Assembly (NCBI GenBank): GCA_949318235.1 | Contig: OX439134.1 | Coordinates: 20,224,670-20,288,669, forward strand | Source of the DNA: Ecdyonurus torrentis | Taxonomy: Eukaryota; Arthropoda; Insecta; Ephemeroptera; Heptageniidae | Direction of reading: 5' to 3' | DNA length: 64,000 nt | In this document: piece after piece, positions 59,486 to 64,000 of the stretch | How positions within the stretch are numbered: position 1 is the stretch's first letter | Layout of the letters: each line of letters begins with the position of its first letter | Translations under genes and position numbers: made by a program | Notes under the pieces: generated by a model | The model's database searches: none | Seen by the model: only the letters and a program-made list of their open reading frames with translations | Told to the model about the DNA's origin: nothing

Positions 59486-60583
59486 CTATGACAATTTAAT
59501 TTGAATGCCATTAAATTATCAATTTATTTTAAATAAAAAGCTACGTTAGAAATTCTCATTTTGACTTACTTTTAATTTCTATTTTATATAATTTATTTTT
59601 ATACTGTAACCAATATCAATGCTCTAAAATTAAATAAACAAATAAAAAGAAATATTAATAATTTAAAATAATAATTAAAACAATAGATATATTTTATATA
59701 TATTGATAATTTTTCAAGCAATTATAATTTAATATTTGATCTTAAATTATTAATTCTTATTATGCTATAATGCATATAATTATGAATAAATTTCAGTGTT
59801 CTTTTTATACATAGACATAATTTTTTTCCAGTAACGATTTTCATAACAATTCAACAAATTAACTTTAATTAATAATTTTTAAGCCTGTTAATTTAATTGT
59901 TTATTTTCAAAGAAATAAAATTTCATTAACAATTTTCTATTTTAATTTTACTATATTTAAACTATAATAAAATTTCATTAACAATTTTCTATTTTTATTT
60001 TACTATATTTAAACTATAATAATTGTGTGTAAGAAGAGAGGTATAAAGTTTAATAAGCTGATATTTAAATCAGAAAGCATGTAAAAACAAAAGACTCTCA
60101 CCTCTGCAAACAAAACACTGTGATTTAATAACCGTGACTTTGACTCGATACTTTGATAATAATTAACTACACGACGGAGTTTTGTTTGACATTTTTAGCT
60201 TTTATTTCATCAACCGGAACAAAATTTTTAAAATTATTCCGTTATAATAATCCTTTTTATGAATATTTTAGTAAAAATATAACTTATTTTAGTATTTTTC
60301 TAAAACAATTATATCAACATAAAAAAGTTAAGGTTAAAAGAAAAAAAATAATAATCTCAATGTTTTACTTTAAATTTATATTAATATAATAATTAAGCGA
60401 CTAAACAGAACAGATTTTTCTAATAATTTTTTTAAATATTGTAAATTATTCTGTTCAACAATCTTATGCGATATGCAGTGCACCATAATTATTATTCAAT
60501 AATTTGTGTATTCATTGTTATGTATTATAAATATTACTAAAACCATTCTATAATACTTGATACAAATTTATTATTCACTTAGG
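59486..60583. other. Unassigned AT-rich sequence with a short direct repeat
   Basis: AATTTCATTAACAATTTTCT and the following bases occur twice in tandem (about 59917-60022, unit near 50 bp). No gene. Confidence 0.5.
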
Positions 60584-60878
60584 TATAGAGTGGTTGAGAG
60601 TCCACGCCATGTTGGATCACTCAATAACATGGGCAGCATAGGATAATAACTAATTTTGCCAGTTTAAAAATACTAAGTAATAATTTTGAGTGCATTGATG
60701 TTGTTAATAGGTTGAATTAGTATCTCAAGTATGTGAGAAATATAATAATAATAAAAATATATATTTCCCTTATAAAATATCCAAAAACCAAGTTTGTCCT
60801 ATGCTGAGCAATGTTATTCATTACTCCAGTATGGCGTCCAAGCGTATTAAATATGACGTCATGCGGATACACCCTATA
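60584..60878 (+). mobile_element. Family C MITE, copy 9
   Basis: TATAGAGTGGTTGAG start (diverged) to GGATACACCCTATA; core and ATGACGTCATGCGG intact. Confidence 0.85.
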
Positions 60879-61840
60879 ATATTTGAATTGTATCTTAAAT
60901 TTTAATTTAATATCCCAAGACAAAATAAATCAGAAAGTTACTAAAGTAAATTATGTTTAAAAAAAATTTATAATCTATAAAGTAAAAAAACAATGTGTCT
61001 TTGAAAGTTTTAAAAATATTATCATAAAAAAATTTCTATTTATTTCCTTAAAACCATGAGATGTTTCTAAAAATAATTAATGAAAACATCCTCTTTAAGA
61101 CACACAAAAAAAAAAAAAAAAAGTTATTATTAAACAGACAATGATATACAAATTTACGTAATTTTTAGACTAAAAAACAAACAATATTTTACATAATTAT
61201 GATAATGTAAAACACAATACTGTCTTCTTAAATATATGTTATGTAAATGAGAAACTCTTGGTAATTTAATAATTAAAAATATGTGGAGCGATATATACTG
61301 TGCGTGCATGCATGCGTGTGTGTGTCGGTAAAATAGGAAAGTATAAAGAGAGAGAAAAAAAATAGACGTTAGTTTTCATAAATAGTCGATTGTCACACGT
61401 TACCATTGTTGTTCATGAATTTCTCAGATAAAGTAAGCTCAAAGATCATACGCAAGATTTTATTAGAAAATAATACATTTTTAAATTCATTTTCTATTTT
61501 GTGAATTACATTTTTTTTCTCAAAGGCTCTCTTTTCTTATTCTCGTTATATGCAGATGCATTTTAACATTTGCATAAACTATAAAGTCATTATGAATTAA
61601 TTAATGATTTACCCTAGTGAAGTGTGCTAGCGAATTACAGGCAAAGCGGGAAAAACATAGAGAATTTGAATTTTCTATTCCTTAATATTATGGGACCGTA
61701 TGAAACACTGAGGTCAGAAATATTTAAATGTGGAATACTAGACACACTTTTACGTGTTAAAATGTACTTTCTTAGCGTGTTATATTTTACATTGACATTA
61801 TAGTCTTTCTGAAGATAAATAGCACAAAAGTTGTTATTTT
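60879..61840. other. Unassigned AT-rich sequence
   Basis: Includes GCATGCATGCGTGTGTGTG at about 61305. No gene. Confidence 0.5.
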
Positions 61841-61917
61841 GTAATTATACAAGAATATTATGCTGAGCATCTTAACTATTATGCTATGTACGATAATATG
61901 ATATTGGAGAGGAAGGA

Positions 61918-61975
61918 GTTTCAGTAGCGTAATGGTTAACGCAGTGGTCTGGGTTCGAGTCCCGGCGGTCGAGCT
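61918..61975 (+). pseudogene. tRNA-like remnant (SINE head or tRNA pseudogene)
   Basis: TAGCGTAATGGTTAACGC resembles an A box and GGGTTCGAGTCCC is a good B box with its T-arm. The anticodon arm is missing (only about 8 bases between the D-arm and T-arm parts), so it cannot be a functional tRNA. Probably the head of a SINE or a deleted tRNA copy. Confidence 0.6.
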
Positions 61976-62640
61976 GAATTAATTTTCAATATCAATTTAC
62001 TGATTAGATAACACAGAATAACATGAAAAGCAACTCTTTCATTATAAACTTCCCGCGTAAAATATAGGAGTTAAATTACTCACTAAAATAAATAATATTT
62101 ATTGGAAATACAGCATAATTATTTATTAAGTTTTTTTTTTTTTTTTTTTTTTTTTTGTCAGCACATTTTTCTCTGTGTAAATATTAAAGTTACAAAACAT
62201 TTCTCACTTAATTATATTTCAGTTAATGATTTTGTAATGACGATTTCAGTTGTGTTTTTTATATATATATAAATATTTAATGATAAGACATTCTTCTCAT
62301 CCACTTTAATTTCATATAATTAATTATCTTTTAAATTGATTTTTTTATTCTCTTCTAGTAAAACAACTTTCATTTTGATTACTTAACTTTAATTATATTT
62401 TAAATGTTTGATATTTAATTCTATTGTTGATATTAACAATAGTAAATTAACTTTTGTATTTTTTAACAATTGCAAGCTTAATTTTGTGAAGACCTATCTA
62501 CACCCCCTTTTTATTTTATAATTGCACATTCTAAGAGCTGCACTCGACAAGTAATAATCGTTAAAATATCCTGTACACATCTTATGCAATATACAACTTG
62601 CATTACAATCTTGGACATTGTTGCAAATATAGCCATCAAA
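61976..62640. other. Unassigned AT-rich sequence
   Basis: Poly-T at about 62130-62156. No gene. Confidence 0.5.
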
Positions 62641-63079
62641 TAGACCACTTGCAATGAATGAACTATTTAAAATAAATTTCAACATTCTTAAAGGCATGGA
62701 ACACTCTGAACAAAAAACATGTCTAGTATCCTAACATACCTACATATCAACGTTGATTTGACTGGAATCATTGATTTCTAATGTATTTTACATTTACAAA
62801 ATGCCAGATGCATGTTTATGACGTCACAGCTTACTAGTCCATGCTCGCGGAAACAGAGACAAGCTGTGACGTCATAAACATGCATCTGACATTTTGTAAA
62901 TAGAAAATAAATTAGAAATCAATGACTCCGGTCAATTCAACGTTGATATTTAGGTATGTTAGGATACTAGACATGTTTTTCCTCAAGGTGTTCTATGCCT
63001 TTATTGAATTTTTTATGGACAAATTGTTGTCACAAAATACATTACAACAATTAAAAAAAAGTGCATTGCAAGTCGTCCA
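62641..63079. mobile_element. Family N fold-back, copy 3, carrying nested E
   Basis: TAGACCACTTGCAATGAATG and GCATTGCAAGTCGTCCA ends; family E copy 3 lies inside. Confidence 0.7.
62688..63003. mobile_element. Family E TTAA fold-back, copy 3
   Basis: TTAAAGGCATGGAACACTC to GGTGTTCTATGCCTTTAT. Two long arms including ATGTTTATGACGTCACAGCT and its inverse, each with TGACGTCA. Confidence 0.85.
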
Positions 63080-63269
63080 TTGTAATGCTTTGCTTATGGA
63101 AACACTTATAGTTTGCAACAATGAAAAAATTCTAATACAACAAGTCATCATGAATAATATATAATTGCTATTATTAAAAAAACTTAATAAATAAATTACT
63201 GGAAATGCACGTTTAATTGCAATTCAAATTTACTTATTTTTTCATTTGGTTATAGTTTTTAGTATTAAT

Positions 63270-63440
63270 CAGTTATGACGACACTAAACGTTAACATTAT
63301 AACGATAAAACGTATGACGTCACAAGCGTTATATTTATAAACTACATCACAACGGTAAACTTTGACGTTTATTTTTCTAAATTATTTTAACACTTGTGAC
63401 GTCATTTACGTTTTTATCGTTAAATTTTGTCAACGTTTTA
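63270..63440. mobile_element. Family Q fold-back, copy 2
   Basis: GTTATGACGACACTAAACG, CGTATGACGTCACAAGCG, then CACTTGTGACGTCATTTACG and GTTTTTATCGTTAA. Resembles 32628-32802. Confidence 0.6.
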
Positions 63441-63597
63441 CCTTTAACTCTACAATCCTTCACTATAGCAAAGATTGTGAACAAAATATTTCAAGGATTT
63501 TTTTTACACATTTCTCATCTTTGTTATATACTGTATTAAGTCTATTTAAGTTATGATTGGCTTAATAATAATTAGTATTGTTAGCTTTTTTTTCAAT

Positions 63598-63600
<3 letters not shown>

Positions 63601-63641
<41 letters not shown>
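63601..63641. repeat. Poly-A run of about 41
   Basis: Simple homopolymer; no retroposed body recognised before it. Confidence 0.9.
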
Positions 63642-63645
<4 letters not shown>

Positions 63646-64000
63646 AAGTACAAAAGAGTGCATTATTATTATAGAATCAATAATTAGTATAGTACAAGGA
63701 AAGGTGATTTTTAACACATTATGCACTTAAATCAATAATAAAATTATTTTCAAGGCTTTAAAAACAATGTATATAATAAGTCGCTATCGTTAAGTAAATA
63801 TAAATTATATTCAATAAAGTAATAATAATAAAAACAAAATAATTATATAAAATTAAATAATTTTTAAGTATTTATGTACTTACGCTAAGTTATAAAATAC
63901 AATTATACTTTAAAAAAAAAGCGGCATTCGTTTATATTTAAAACCACTAAGCTTTCGCATATAACATTAATTTTAATATAATATTTTTATTTCAATTACT
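63642..64000. other. Unassigned AT-rich sequence
   Basis: No gene or recognised repeat to the window end. Confidence 0.5.

Overview
The window is AT-rich, intron- and repeat-dominated eukaryotic DNA, most likely from an invertebrate animal. The evidence is long di- and tetranucleotide microsatellites, many short non-autonomous transposons, a degraded LINE, and an intact envelope-bearing Ty3/gypsy (errantivirus-like) retroelement. I could not narrow the species further and recognised no host protein-coding gene.

The only intact coding unit is the retroelement at 20779-29341, which lies on the minus strand. It has two 465-bp LTRs (TGT...ACA) in which I find no difference, and a 4-bp target duplication, CCTA. 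A primer-binding site starts one base inside the 5' LTR. Gag (with a CCHC knuckle) is followed by pol in the -1 frame (protease, RT, RNase H, DD35E integrase, GPY/F-like module), then by a separate F-type envelope ORF. Gag and pol would be made from genomic RNA with a frameshift; env presumably comes from a subgenomic RNA. The insertion looks very young. It sits inside an older element (about 20318-30955) whose ends carry CCCGAGTA inverted termini and arrays of an ACGATGA-type motif, including a nearly perfect 392-bp palindrome.

The rest is a layered graveyard of miniature elements. Families are labelled here by letter. A, B and P share the terminus CACGGA(A/C)A and usually show 2-bp duplications. 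C begins TATAGGGTGTATGC and carries a TGACGTCA site near its end. D, E, S and L insert into TTAA. G and H are hAT-like. T is Tc1-like. J, K, M, N, Q and R are fold-back elements. I is a CACTG-ended family that contains a six-copy 68-bp minisatellite. Several copies are nested, so that empty sites can be read directly from the sequence (L and B inside A; D inside L; D inside C; E inside M; E inside N; N inside A).

Layout: 1-8 kb, A/B/C/D/I/L/P remnants; 8-12.2 kb, S, A/N, microsatellites and the hAT fold-back; 12-20 kb, D/C/J/M/E, long microsatellites and the K inverted repeat; 20.3-31 kb, composite element plus retroelement; 31-36 kb, microsatellites and AT-rich DNA; 36-41 kb, LINE remnant and P/C/D cluster; 41-50 kb, tetranucleotide arrays, C, R, A and Tc1-like copies; 50-56 kb, minisatellite, L/D nest, C and A; 56-64 kb, mostly unassigned AT-rich DNA with C, J, N/E, Q and a tRNA-like remnant. 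Coordinates of diverged repeats are good to about 5-20 bp.
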